Shown: one piece after another, positions 34,738-46,181 of the stretch
How positions within the stretch are numbered: the stretch's first letter is position 1
Layout: every line of letters starts with the position of its first letter
Source: Coptis chinensis
Taxonomy: Eukaryota > Streptophyta > Magnoliopsida > Ranunculales > Ranunculaceae
Length of the DNA stretch: 64,000 bases
Direction of reading: 5' to 3'
Assembly (NCBI GenBank): GCA_015680905.1
Contig: CM027381.1
Location: 53,076,501-53,140,500 of the forward strand
The notes under the pieces: generated by a model
Seen by the model: the letters and a program-made list of their open reading frames with translations, nothing else
Told to the model about the DNA's origin: nothing
The model's database searches: none
Made by a program: the position numbers and the translations under genes

Positions 34738-36046
34738 CTACGAAGGGGATGCCAAGTAAATGAACGTGAGAAAATTGATGGTTGTGGAAGATAATGTAGG
34801 ATGTGGATAATTTTGAGAAGGAAAAATGGAAAAAAATGAAAAAGTGTCAGGTGGCTTGTCCTTAGGTGTTACTTCTTCACCAGTTGGTTTTAGATAGTTA
34901 TGAAGCATAGGAGAAACGCCAAGTTCAAGTACAAACTCAATGGTTCTTTGAAAAGGTAGAGGGTGAGGAACATTCGTGATGGAAGGTGAATGAGTGACAT
35001 GAGGATGTGAGGTGGGTGAATGGTGTTCAACTAGTGTTCTTAGGTCTATATCATCGAGGCCTTGAGATATGCAAGACATTCCTCAATAGGTGGGTAAGAA
35101 GAATCACCGGGATAGAGGGCTTAAAAATTCTTCTTCCGGTCATGGCGCCAAGAGATGAATGGATGTCAATAGGAAAGAACTTCATGAGGCAAAAAGAAGG
35201 GTTGCAAAAGAGTCGAAGGAAATCCTCCTTGATGTTATCTATGTCTAGGGAGTAGAAATTGTGATCCTTGTCTTCTTCCATAAGAGGGGTATCTACTAGT
35301 GTGGGGACTAAAGTGTCAGCCGCACTAATGTGAGGTACAAAACTCTCAATGGACTTCACTTCCCCTTCTACAGGCAAACCTAGTAGTCCCTGTTTTTGTC
35401 TAAACATGTTAACTTCTACAGAAAGATTTCCAAAAGAAAGAGTCATTGAGCCATCCCGACAATTGATTTGGGCATTGGCGGTTGCCAAGAAAGGACGCCC
35501 TAAGATGATGGGAATGGAATCATGAGAAATTTCTATGTCAAGAATAACAAAGTCGGCTGGATAGTAAAAATCCTGAACTTTAACGAGAATATTTTCAACT
35601 ACACCCTTGGGATACTTAATAGAACGATCGGCTAACTGCAAAGTCATTTTGGTTGGTTGAAGTTTTGTTAGACCTAGTTGTTTATATAAATAAAAAGGGA
35701 GTAAGTTAACACTCGCCCCCAGGTCTAATAAAACAGTTGTTATGAAGGTATCACCTAAGGTGCATTGTACAGTAGGACGACCAGGGTCCTTGTACTTAAC
35801 AATTCCGTTATGTTTAGATAAAGAGGGATATTGTTCAGTTAAGAATGCTTCGTGGGGTATGTTGGTTTTCCTCTTCTTGGTGCACAACTCTTTTAGAAAC
35901 TTAGCGTGTCCAGGTAGACTTTTTATAGCTTCTAGAAAAGGTAGGTTTATAGTCAAATTTTTAAACACTTCCCTAATCTCATCAAAATTCTCGTCCTTTT
36001 TAAACACTTCCCTAATCTCATCAAAATTCTCGTCCTTTTTAAACAC
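34738..36046 (-). pseudogene. Gypsy-type protease region of gag-pro polyprotein
   Basis: The minus-strand frame 36046-35051 carries the gag-protease boundary of Athila/Tat-like elements. INLPFLEAIKSLPGHAKFL and ALGD-type spacing (TVQCTLGDTFITTVLLDL) lead to the active site DLGASVNLLPFYLYKQLG, with the usual D-L-G-A-S. PADFVILDIE and IPIILGRPFLATANAQI follow, then CRDGSMTLSFGN. These are intact signatures of the retropepsin fold. The N-terminus has a 39-bp tandem duplication (KKDENFDEIREVF twice, about 35958-36048). An overlapping frame (35079-34738) continues the polyprotein with Pro/His-rich sequence of no known function. Confidence 0.85.
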
Positions 36047-36055
36047 AACTAGTCT

Positions 36056-36900
36056 TTAGGGATATGGTGCTTCATCGCTATTTTTAGCAGAAGGGATAAA
36101 AGTATTATTAGTCTTTGCTTTATCTCTAGCCGTTTTCCATCTAGGTGTCCATATTGGAACCTCTACAGGTGTAGGGTCTTCACTTTCTATTATTGGGTCT
36201 TGTAATGTTTTCCCTTTTGGTTGTGGTTTAACTGGTACTTCTACAGTTGTAGGGTCTTCAGTTTCTATTATAGTATTTGGTATGATATCATTTTTAGTTT
36301 GCGGGTAATCTTTAGGCATAGTCACTTGGTTATCAACTACTCGCCCTGAACGGAGGGTAGTGACTTCTTGTAGGTCCCCTTGGTTTATATTACCATTACA
36401 GTAAATATTGTTTATTTCAAAGGCGGTGTTTGTTGACTTAGGATTAGGCACTACTTGACTTGGAAACACGCCGGTTTGGTTATTATTTTGGTTAGAAGAC
36501 ATGTCAATAACCTTTTGGCACAAAGACTGCATCATTTGCATCGTTTGTTTCATCATATTAGAGTTTTGATCATCCGATCTTTCATCAAGTTGGAGTTTTG
36601 TTGCATAATTTGATTTTGTTTCTCCAACAAGGTCACTACTACTTTGTCTGTAGATGGTTGTATTGGAATTAAAGCTTGTTGAGCGTTCATGTCTTGATCT
36701 TGATAGTTCTGGGTTATGGGTACTAAACCTCTATTCTGGTCACCTAAGTTCCCTTGTCCTTGATGTTGAGTTAACTTGTTGAAGTGTGATGGTTGTGGTG
36801 GTGTTTGTGCATAGACAAGAGGACAATAGAAGTCGGAATGCTCAAGACTACAAATGGACATTACAACGAGTAGAGTTAATGTTCATGGACTAAGGTTGTT
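36056..36900 (-). pseudogene. gag: gag C-terminal part
   Basis: Two overlapping minus frames hold the low-complexity C-terminal gag. They include HSDFYCP (part of a Cys/His knuckle), a Gln/Asn-rich linker and EVTTLRSGRVVDNQV, a phrase that sits between zinc knuckle and protease in plant gypsy gag. They are separated from protease by stops near 36050. Upstream the reading is interrupted by the solo LTR at 37015. Confidence 0.75.
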
Positions 36901-37014
36901 GTTGAACGAGATGGCATATACCTTTTAGTGAGGGCATCGATAAGAGTTTTAAGCTTCGGGATCATATTTAACCTCAAGAGAAGAAGGAGAGGAGCGGGAG
37001 GAATCGTTACCTCC

Positions 37015-38395
37015 TGATAAATGTAAAATGAATAGTTTACCTACGAAATGAACGATGAATCCAAACGTAAGTAAACTAAACTTAATACTTTTACGTTAAT
37101 ATTATCAAAGCTTCTACTCTCAATGACGAATTGCACTAAATGGAGTCTTTGGTTCGTTCCACTCCTAGTTCCCTAGCACGGATTGTTTTCTAAGTCTAAC
37201 TAGTCAAGCTCTTAAGTCAATGAGAGCTTTATGAAGGGTGTTATACTACGATGAAACTAAAATGAGTCTACGTTGAATTTAACTACTGAATACTATGGGA
37301 ATATGCTTGTTTTTGAATCTAGATAAAGGATTAGAGGGGGAATTGAATCCACCTCGAATCCAACTTAATAACCTAGTATAGATTCTTGTATCTCGATTCT
37401 CACGCTCTTACGGCAAGAAATTCGAAGTTCTAATCCCTAGTGTTCATGGCATTTCTACCCAGAAAGACTAACTAGCATGTGAAGTCGCCCACCCATTCTC
37501 ATGGCTTAAACCACGACTTTCTAGAGTGGAATAGAATCTACAAACAATTCTACACTAACAACTAAGTTTTCATCAAGGCTTCATCAACCCCTCTAATGGA
37601 GGTTTTAGCCTTGATTCATTAAACTAACATTTCCCATTGAATATAAACTAAACATAATGAAAAGATTCTAACTTTATGCGATTTCACTAAACAATAATCG
37701 AAATCTAATTAATAACTATGAAATGATAACAAACAATAATGGAATTTAGATCTATAAATCGAAATTGTCAAAATAACTATTTTTATTATCTAATCAATCA
37801 AGAACAATAATTTGAGAGTTTAATCTAAAACAAGAATTGAAATGAAATTAAACTTAATTAATCTAATGAAAACTAGATCTAGAATTAAGGTTTAATGGAG
37901 GCTAACTAATCTAATTTATTTTCTAACCTAACTATCTACCATTAACAATGAACTAAGCTTTTGTTCTTATACATTCAGATCCAAAATTCGTGCATGGGCT
38001 TGGAGCCATGGGTTGGGCCAGAGAATCAGGCCCAAAACCCAATTCTTTCACTCCCAAAAAGGCCTCTTCAGCTGCAGTTGACTTCCACAGACTTTTCGTC
38101 CACTTCTGCTCCTCTGATTGGGTCAAGGCTTGGACCATTACAAAGCTCTTTCGAGCGGTCGTTTTGACATAAGGTATGCCCAATTCTGAGGTCCGAGTCC
38201 AAAGATACGGCTTTAGGAAGTTCTGCTGACTTTTCCTCAGATCTCGCTAAAGTGGTACATTTCTCGCACATAATGGACTTTGAAGCCCGAAATGCATAAA
38301 AACGCCAGAATCGTTAACTCTTACTTATTATTCACATAATTGGTCTAACAAGATGATTATTAAGGGGTTAAAACTACAGTTTTGGGCTCTTATCA
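37015..38395 (-). mobile_element. Solo LTR nested in gag, 1381 bp, TSD CCTCC
   Basis: Begins TGATAAATG and ends GGGCTCTTATCA on the plus strand. Flanks are CCTCC at 37010-37014 and 38396-38400, an exact 5-bp TSD. Its 37930-38395 portion resembles 31590-32151 (same U3 block), but the rest is different and longer, so it belongs to a related subfamily. With no internal region it is the product of unequal recombination between two LTRs. Confidence 0.9.
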
Positions 38396-38400
38396 CCTCC

Positions 38401-39032
38401 CCAATTTGTTGTTCTTCTTAGATTGATCTTCTAAGAATTTATAAGCCTCCAAGGCTCCTTTACTAAGAAAACTACCCCTATCATGATATCTAGAACCTCC
38501 TTATGATAATGTGAAAGCCCCTTGAAAGAAAGCATGTACAAAGCGTGTCTTTCAAGATTATGATCTTGGGCATTCAATGAGAAGATCGATTAAAAACGAT
38601 TCCGGGCCTCAAAAAGGATTCATGAGGATTAAAATAAGAAATGAATCTTGTGAAGCATTTCATCTATCTTCAGTGGTGGGTAAAACTGTTCCATGAACAA
38701 TTGAACAAGTTGAGTCCATGAGTCCATAGAGTTTGGCGTTTGGGCAGTTAACCAAGACGCCGCCTTATCGGCTAAGGTGAAAGGGAATACCCTCAGTTTA
38801 ATTTGTTCCGCACCAACCGTGGGATTGTGGAATGTTTTTAGGACTTGTTCAATCCTACGCATGTGCTGATAAGGTTTTTCATGGTCTAAACCATGAAAAA
38901 CGGGTAACAAATTAAAAATATTTGGGAGATTCGAAAATCTCCCACTGGGTCTGCTAGAACGATGCAAGATTTGGGGCTATCGCTCAAGGCTTTGTAGAAG
39001 TTAGAGAGATGAGTCCCTCTTTCTTCAGCCAT
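38401..39032 (-). pseudogene. gag: gag N-terminal part (frameshifted)
   Basis: The start ATG is at 39032 (MAEERGTHLSNF). A frameshift near 38960 leads into the capsid core: FSNLPNIFNLLPVFHGLDHE, PYQHMRRIEQVLKTF, FPFTLADKAASWL and LVQLFMEQFYPP, the classic plant gypsy gag order. Reading continues with a further shift (NAQDHNLERHALYMLSFKGL) up to the solo LTR insertion at 38396. Confidence 0.85.
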
Positions 39033-40298
39033 TATATCAGGTGGTGTGTGTGAAATTCTTAGATAAGCGTGTGGTATTTATGTCTCACTAAAAAATAAGC
39101 CCGATTATACTAGAATTAAAACTCCTCCTCGACAAAAGAAACGAGGAGTGGAAGAAGGGAATACCTGATTAAGGTCCTTGCTTCACTTATAAATAGCGTC
39201 TTGTTCACGCGTGTTCGTATATAACAAGTTAGAACACCGAAAAACTTGAAAATTGAAAATTTGAATCAAACCCGGAAATCCGGCAAAATCACCGAGAAGC
39301 GGTGTGCTCGGTCAAATTCGAGTTCCAGTTGTTTTGGCGGTCGGTCGCTTCGGTATGGGCGCATGTCACGCTCAACTTCCAGTGTTTTGAGCACAGTGCG
39401 CTCCTTTTGAAGCGCCAGTGCCTCGGGGTTTTCGAATGTCCAGGTGTTTTGAGCGGGTCGCCTTCGGTATGAAGCGTTTTTAGGGTTTTCGAGTTTTAGG
39501 CCTTTTATCCTACTTCAAAAATTTGAAATTTTTACAGTAATTTGCTAAGACGTCTATCAAGTAGCCTGTAAAAGTTCAGATCAATCGGAGCTATGAAAGT
39601 CCCTCTACTGCCCTGCAAAGTTTGCAAAACAGTTTTTGGACACAATACAAACAACCGAATGGTTAACCCATCAAAACAAAGCCAAAAATTTCCAAATTTT
39701 TACTGGAGACTCCTGACAGATCCTACTTATTCCTGTAAAAACTTTAGAGCAATTGGAGTTCTACAACCTCTCCTTATCGGCTGGTGTTCCAGATATTAAG
39801 TGTTTGCAATACTGCAGAAACACACTGGAAACACTCTACTATTTAGGAGGTCAAAAAAAATAAAAAACTTGTCAAATTTTTACAACAAACTCCTGACTTA
39901 GGATAGATACTCCTGTAAAAATTATAGAATTTTTAGAACTCTCTAAGTAACCTTACTCGTCTGTTTTTCAAGAACATACGGTGTGAAAACTGAAATGCAG
40001 CACTGTAAAGATCGTATTTTTTTCACAAGGTAAACCAACTTTGAAAAATCTGAAAATATTCCAGTAAATCAACAACACATTAAATATTATGTCTGAAAAT
40101 TTTCAGAATTTTTGAAAATTTAGAAATACCTTCACCGCAGTGTTTTTCTCTGTGAATCCGCAGCCCCTATGCCTAAAATACAGTGAACAGTTCCGTAAAT
40201 TCAAGAAATAAGAATGAAAAATTAAAAGGGTGGGTGGGTAGAGAATGGGGGATTGCCCCTTGGATTCAAGCAATTGAATTCTTGTCTTGAACGAGATT
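39033..40298 (-). other. Leader between 5' LTR and gag
   Basis: Untranslated leader of the retrotransposon, about 1.3 kb. Short GC-richer tracts with repeated GCGC-type words lie at about 39295-39480. No reading frame of note is seen. Confidence 0.5.
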
Positions 40299-40316
40299 AA
40301 GATGGCAGTGGCGCCA
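40299..40316 (-). promoter_or_regulatory. Primer-binding site of the 10.3-kb element
   Basis: On the minus strand TGGCGCCACTGCCATCTT begins two bases after the end of the 5' LTR. It shares the TGGCGCC core with the PBS of the gypsy element at 19376. Confidence 0.75.
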
Positions 40317-40318
40317 TT

Positions 40319-41388
40319 TGATATCCGTAAAAATAGTAGAATCCTAAATATTAATGTTAACAACATTAATATGTAATCCTACCGTTCTTATGTTTAAATC
40401 AATTCTTCTTACTCTCAAAACATAATCATTCAATATAATGAGTAAGGATTCGTTCCACTCTTAACTGTCTAAACTTAAATTGAATTCAACTAATCAAACC
40501 AAAAGGAACAATGGTGAGAGTAATGATTTGATGTGAAATTTCTATACTACCATTCCCAACACAAGAACAATAATAAGAACATGTCATTATGGAATAAGTA
40601 CTGAACTTTATAAATCTAATAGAACAATAAGAACAAGATATGATTGAATGAATAACAACTATTTTATTTATCTAATGAATGCTATTCAATGATTTAAATA
40701 ACTAATCTAAAAAAAAGAATGAAACTAATTAATGGAATGAAAACTAAGTAATTAACTAATTTAGATCTATCTTTTTCTAACCCTAAACTCCATTAACATT
40801 AGCTTCCTAACCTAACTACCCTTAATAAAGAGTCAAGCTTTTGTTTTTATATTTTCAGATCCAAAAATCGTGCATGGGCTTGGAGCCATGTTTTGGGCCG
40901 GAAAATCGGGCCTAAAACCCAATTTCTTTAGTCCAAAATGGGCTTTTCAGCTATAGTTGGCTTCGACAGATATTTCGTCCATTTCTGCTCCTCTGATTGG
41001 GCCAAGACTTGGACCATTGGAAAGCTCTTTCCGTGCCGGTCGTTTTGACATAAGATACTCCTAATTCCGAGGTCTGAGTCCAAAAATACAGCCTTCGGAA
41101 GTTCTGCTGACTTGTGCACTGTTTCTGTCCGTGTTGACTTTTTAGTTTTTGACCGGGCTTTACAAAAGCTTTGTCTCCTTGAATCTTGGCCTTTAATCAC
41201 AGAACTCCTTAGCAACCAACCTTTGCTCCTTTATCTCGCTAAAGTGGCACATTTCTGCACATAATGGACTTTGAAGCTTAAAATGCATAAAAACACGTAA
41301 TCAGTATTAACTCTTAATTATTACTCACATAATTGGTCTAAAAGTATGATGGTTAAAGGGTTAAAACTATAGTTTTGGGCTCTTATCA
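40319..41388 (-). repeat. 5' LTR of the 10.3-kb element
   Basis: 1070 bp with the same ends as the 3' LTR. On the minus strand an AAATATAAAAAC TATA-like site lies about 40843-40854, downstream of the conserved U3 block. In the first 150 bases I count five differences from the other LTR, four of them transitions (40368, 40374, 40393 and 40452, by comparison). Confidence 0.92.
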
Positions 41389-41760
41389 CACTCTTTGTAG
41401 AGTTCTCCTAAAATAGATAAAATAACTTATGAAATATACAATTGAAGTACAAGAAGTTTAGGCAAAGTCAATCAAGGGAAAAAAGAGTCTACGTTAGGAA
41501 AAGTAGATGATCAAAATGAACTTGATATGCAACAGCAGCAGCATAAAGTCCAAGAAAAAAACCTGAATAGATTCTTACTAAAGAAGCTAAAGCCACAGCA
41601 ATAGGCCACAACAAAATCGAAAGCCCAGCAAACGGCACACAAACCTATTAACTCTGTGACACCGGCGGGAATAGAGATATTGGAACCCAATATTTTTCGT
41701 GGGCGGGAGATGAGAAATTAGAGAGGAGAAGTGAGATGAGGTGAGAGAGGAGAGAAAATG
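41389..41760 (-). pseudogene. Captured host gene, 5' part (continues at 31083)
   Basis: On the minus strand an acceptor (CTATTTTAG) precedes GAGAACTCTACAAAGAGTG at about 41407-41389. Removing the retrotransposon and one CACTC makes this run in frame into LLYVVAVLALFDEY at 31083. Further 5' (about 41650-41760) the minus strand is a CT-rich leader (CTCTCCTCTCTCACCTCATC) typical of a plant 5' UTR, so promoter and leader of the captured gene may be included. Product not identified. Confidence 0.5.
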
Positions 41761-42238
41761 TGGAGGGAGAATTCTGTAAGGGGGAAAGATTTTTTTTTTT
41801 TTTGTTTGTTTGGGGTACGCATGACACCCAACGGAGTGGTTTTTTAGGTGACTTCTAAAGCGACCTCAAGAGTTCGCTACGGTGACGGACTATATTAAAT
41901 GGCCATACTTGATCAAATGTGTGCTTTTTAGCTTCTTTGCTTGACTGTGAAATAGAACTATATTGAGGCTAACCTCCTCAATAGGAAATTAATATGCTAT
42001 TTTGAACTATTTTGAAGAATTCGCATGTTGATTAATATGCTATTTTTCCGTGTAGTGTCTATTTAACCCTATTTTATAGTTGGCTATGTTATAGCAAGAA
42101 ATGGGGGTATGCTTGTTTTTCCTTTACCTATTCATGGCACTGACAATTAGCTTAAACTTTATGATGGCTTCAAATTAACTAACTCTAGAGTTGTTTTTCT
42201 TGTTTCCATTATTAAATTTTTATCTATATAGGGGTAGA

Positions 42239-45200
42239 ATGTCACGATCCATTCAAAAGGACTGGATTCATGAACCAAACCGAGTGAGCACCATGTACAG
42301 ACAAGGGGTAGACGGTTTTATTGATTTAGCAAAAGAAAAGTATGAAGGGTTTACAACATGTCCTTGCCCATGTACAACATGTCGGAATGGGAAAAGATTG
42401 GTGTTTGATGAAGTCCGAAGGCATATAGTTCAAAATAGTTTTGATCTAACATATACGGTATGGTCCTTACATGGTGAAAAACGATCAAAGTATCCTGTGG
42501 TAGACATAGTTGGAGATGAAAACATTGAAGATAGAGAGCTTGGGCTAGGGAATTTTGTTGATGCTTCTTATGGCGTACATAAAGGTGGAAGGGGTGATGT
42601 GCATGGAGGGGATGGTGGTCAACCTTCTGATTTTGAATGACCTTTCGATCCCGAACCAGATTTGGGTAAAAAGTATGCGGAGTACAAACTAAAAGCCGAA
42701 GAAAAATTATACCCTTCATGTGAGGGGCCTGTGACAACTCTATCTGCAGTTGTAGAGCTTCATGACTTAAAGAAACAGTATGGTTGGTCTGGAAATAGTG
42801 TGAGTGCACTCTTGTCTATGCTAAGAACTTGGTTACCAAAAGAAAACACTTTGCCTGAAAATTGGCCAGTAATGAAGAAAATGTTGACCGACCTAGGTAT
42901 GAAAGCGAAGCGCATCGATGCATGCGAGAATAATTGCATCTTGTATTATGGGACAAAAAAAGATTTGACGATATGTCCTCATTGCGACTCGCCCAGATAT
43001 AAAGTGGAGGGCAAAACAGGGAAGGAGTCAAAAGTGCCTAAAAAAGTATTGAGACATTTTCCTTTAGGTCCACGACTCCAACGATTATATACGATACCAT
43101 CATTAGCACGGGAAATGACATGGCATGCTCGAGCAACACCTTCATGGGATTATATGCGACATCCTGTTGATTCAGTCCAATGGGCAAAATGTAAAGAGAG
43201 ATGGCGAGATTTAAGCTAATGAGGGCCGTAATGTTTGGCTCCTTGATTCTGCAATCGACGGGCTTCAATCCTCGTGGTATTCAATCAACTGGCTACAGTT
43301 GTTGGCCTGTCATACTAGTTCCATACAATCTCCCACCTTCATTATGTATGAAATCCGACTTTCAAATGATGTCTTTGTTGATACCTGAACTAAAGGCGCC
43401 GACTACAAACATTGATGTTTTCCTTGAACCACTATTTGATGAGTTGAAACAACTCTGGATGGAAGGAATCCCTGTGTATGACATGCACAAGAGGGAACAC
43501 TTTACTCTGAGAGCTATGTTGATGTGGGGGATACACGATTTTCTGGCTTTTGGAAACTTATCTGGTTGTGTGACACATGGTTATAAAGCATGTCCTACTT
43601 GTGGTGACAACACCCCCTCAGAGCGTCTACCTTGTAGTAAGAAGATTGTGTACACAAACTACCGCTTGTTTCTTGATCCGGATCACCCATTTAGGTATAA
43701 TAAACACTTTAAATATTGGCTAACTTTTTTGAATTCAAGTTATGTATAGTAAAGCAATTCTAACACTCTCTATCTCAAGATATAGTAAGCACTTCAATGG
43801 GGAGCAAGAACATAACCTTCCTCCAACACGTCTTAAAGGAACTGATATTGACAAAATGCTAACTTGCGTTAAATATGTACCTGGTAAGATCCAAAAAGGT
43901 TCCAAACGGTCAAGAGTTGATGGGAGTGTAAATATTGCTAATGATGATGATGATGACGACGACAACAACGCTGGTGTTGAAGTTATAGGGGCTTTTTATA
44001 GGAGGTCCATTTTCTTTGAACTGGAATATTGGCCAAGTCATGAAGTTCGACATTATGTTGATGTGATGCATGATGAGAAAAATGTTTCGAACATATATTG
44101 AACTTGATCCTAGATGTGAAAAAATCAAAGGATACTGATTCTTTGCTAGAGAGGATTTGAAGATGAAGGGGCATCCGTAGTAGTTTATGGATGCAAGAGG
44201 ACTTAAATACCGGTAGACGAAAAAAACAAAAAGCCTCCTACGCCTTAGATGCTGATGAGAAAAAACATTTCTTCCAAATTTTGAAAGACTTGAAGCTTCC
44301 TTCGGGTTTTTCGTCTAACCTGAGCAACATTGTCGGTTCCAACCCACCTTCTTTGCTCATGATGAAGTCTCATGACCATCATGTTATAATGCAATATGTG
44401 TCTTTGCCTGTTTGCTTCAACATGCTTTTCTGAAAAACCGCGACTTGCGAAGAGCCTTACACCAGATAAGCTTATTCTTCAGACTCTTGTGCTCAAAGGT
44501 TTTAAGTCGTAAGGATATGGAAGGTGCCAAATTCATGATTGTAGAAGCGTTGTGTGTCTTGGAGAAGCATCTTCCACCATCTTTTTTCGATATTAGTATC
44601 CATTTGATGGTTCATCTAGCCGATGAAGCGTTGGTTTGTGGAGTTGTGTGGCCTAGGTGGATGTATTCTTTCGAGCAGTAAGTCAACTATGTGTCTTATA
44701 TATTAGTTCAATTTCTTCTATAAAGATAATCTTTAACAGCACTAACACGTATACTTTCTGAATTTCTTAATACTAATAGAGCGATGAAAGAGTGTAAAAA
44801 CATACCCAGCAATAAATGATATGTTGAAGGGTCAATTGTGGAGTCCTACATAGTTTTTGAATCTGTCCGATATGCCATGGAGTACATGCCGCGTGAAGGA
44901 AATAAAAAATTGACTCGTAAACGCTACCTTGATGAAAATGGCGATTTCATTGATGAAGGGCCTTTGCTTGAATTCAAAGTTGTGATGTTAGAAACGGCAC
45001 AGTGGATACAAATACGAAGATGGCTTATTTTTCGATTACAAGTTGAAAGACTCGATGAATTTTACAGGTGGGTTGTTCATTCTGGCTTTGGAATTTAATA
45101 TTTTTGGTAATTTATGAAGAATCACGTATGGACTTCCATGAATGAATTGCAGTGAGTATCGGAACTTGCAGCCCACTACTCGTGGTAGGGGAAAAGGAAT

Positions 45201-45946
45201 AGCAAAGTCAGAAGTGGAGATTCATACATAATTCATTGTCTGGTTATACGATAAGGTATTCTCTTACTTTTCATTTATAGTAGCTAAGCTAGGGTGAGCC
45301 TTTTAGTTTTGTTGATTTTTTGTTAATTATCTTTTTCTTCGTTGTATAGTTGTTGAAGGCTAAAAGCATGCAAGGCGACTTGTGGCAGTTAGTTAAAGGG
45401 CCAATGCACAAGGCTAAATCATATAAGAAATATCGCTTTAATGGATTTGTCTTCGCTACTAAGTCTCATGATGATACTGTTGTCACTCAAGATAGTGGTG
45501 TTTGCATGAAGGCTATTACTTCATTTACGGCAAGTAGGAAAGATAAAAATCTGGTTGACTCAGAAACCATGTGGTATGGGGTTATCAAGCAAATTTTGGA
45601 GTTGGACTACACAACATTCCATGAAGTGGTCTTTTATTGTGATTGGGTGAGGGTTGAGGACAAAACTAATGGTTGTAAACTCTGTCCCGATTCTAATTTG
45701 GTGATGGTCAACTTTAATAGGCTCAAGAGTGTCCATCATCAACTCGATGAGCCAGTCATTCTTGCCTCTGAGGCTAGTCAAGTGTTCTATTCGAAAGATT
45801 TGAAAAATCCTGATTGGTGGGTGGTCATACATCCTCCTCCTCGATTGAGTAGTAACGTAGATGAACTAGAAGCACCAACGGAAGTCCAGTCTATTTTTGA
45901 AGACCAACCTAACTTGATACCCCTGATGCAGAAAGTTCACAAATGA
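42239..45946 (+). pseudogene. TNP2-type transposase of inner CACTA
   Basis: Starts at ATG 42239 after an acceptor (MSRSIQKDWIHEPNR). The first exon has WIHEPNRVSTMYRQGVDGFI and CPCPCTTCRNGKRL, then a TGA at 42638. The same frame continues with LYPSCEGPVTTLSAVVELHD, CENNCILYYGTKKDLTICPH and LARE MTWHA. Near 43220 small indels shift frame into FNPRGIQSTGYSCWPVILVP, LFDELKQLWMEGIPVYDMHK and LWGIHDFL-type sequence. HFNGEQEHNLPPTRLKGTDI and VDVMHDEKNVSNIY follow. After 44190 comes the DUF4218 part (SHDHHVIMQY, VEALCVLEKHLPPSFF, WPRWMYSFEQ). The DUF4216 part is 45350-45946 (FNGFVFATKSHDD, VFYCDWVRVEDKTNG). At least four frame breaks make it non-functional as it stands. Confidence 0.9.
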
Positions 45947-46181
45947 TAATAGTTGAAATATGCACTTTATTTATTTATTTTTGGGTAATGCATACTTCAT
46001 GACCTTTATTTTTCTTTTTTTTGGTTGAGTATATATATGTGTTGTGCCAATATATCTTATCAAGTCTATTAATTAGGTATTTCATTTATGATTTTTCTTA
46101 ATTATATGTGCCAAGTTTGTGCTATATTTGTTTTGATGAATTGACTTCACTTTCTTCAATTATTATGTTATTTGTTAAATA

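Larger units (their letters stand above)
31084..41388 (-). mobile_element. LTR retrotransposon (Ty3/gypsy type, gag-protease only), 10.3 kb, TSD CACTC
   Basis: Two near-identical LTRs (31084-32151 and 40319-41388) begin TGATA and end TATCA. They are flanked by CACTC at 31079-31083 and 41389-41393, an exact 5-bp TSD. PBS, gag and protease all read on the minus strand. No reverse transcriptase, RNase H or integrase can be found between protease and the 3' LTR, so the element is non-autonomous. A solo LTR is nested in its gag. LTR differences are few and mostly transitions, indicating fairly recent insertion. Confidence 0.93.

Noticed and set aside
35742..36059. 105-residue plus frame in the LTR element
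   Set aside because: Antisense shadow of the gag-protease frame, which carries DLGASVNLLP and ILGRPFL on the minus strand.
42351..42809. 152-residue minus frame
   Set aside because: Antisense shadow of the inner CACTA TNP2 first exon, whose plus-strand translation has clear family motifs.
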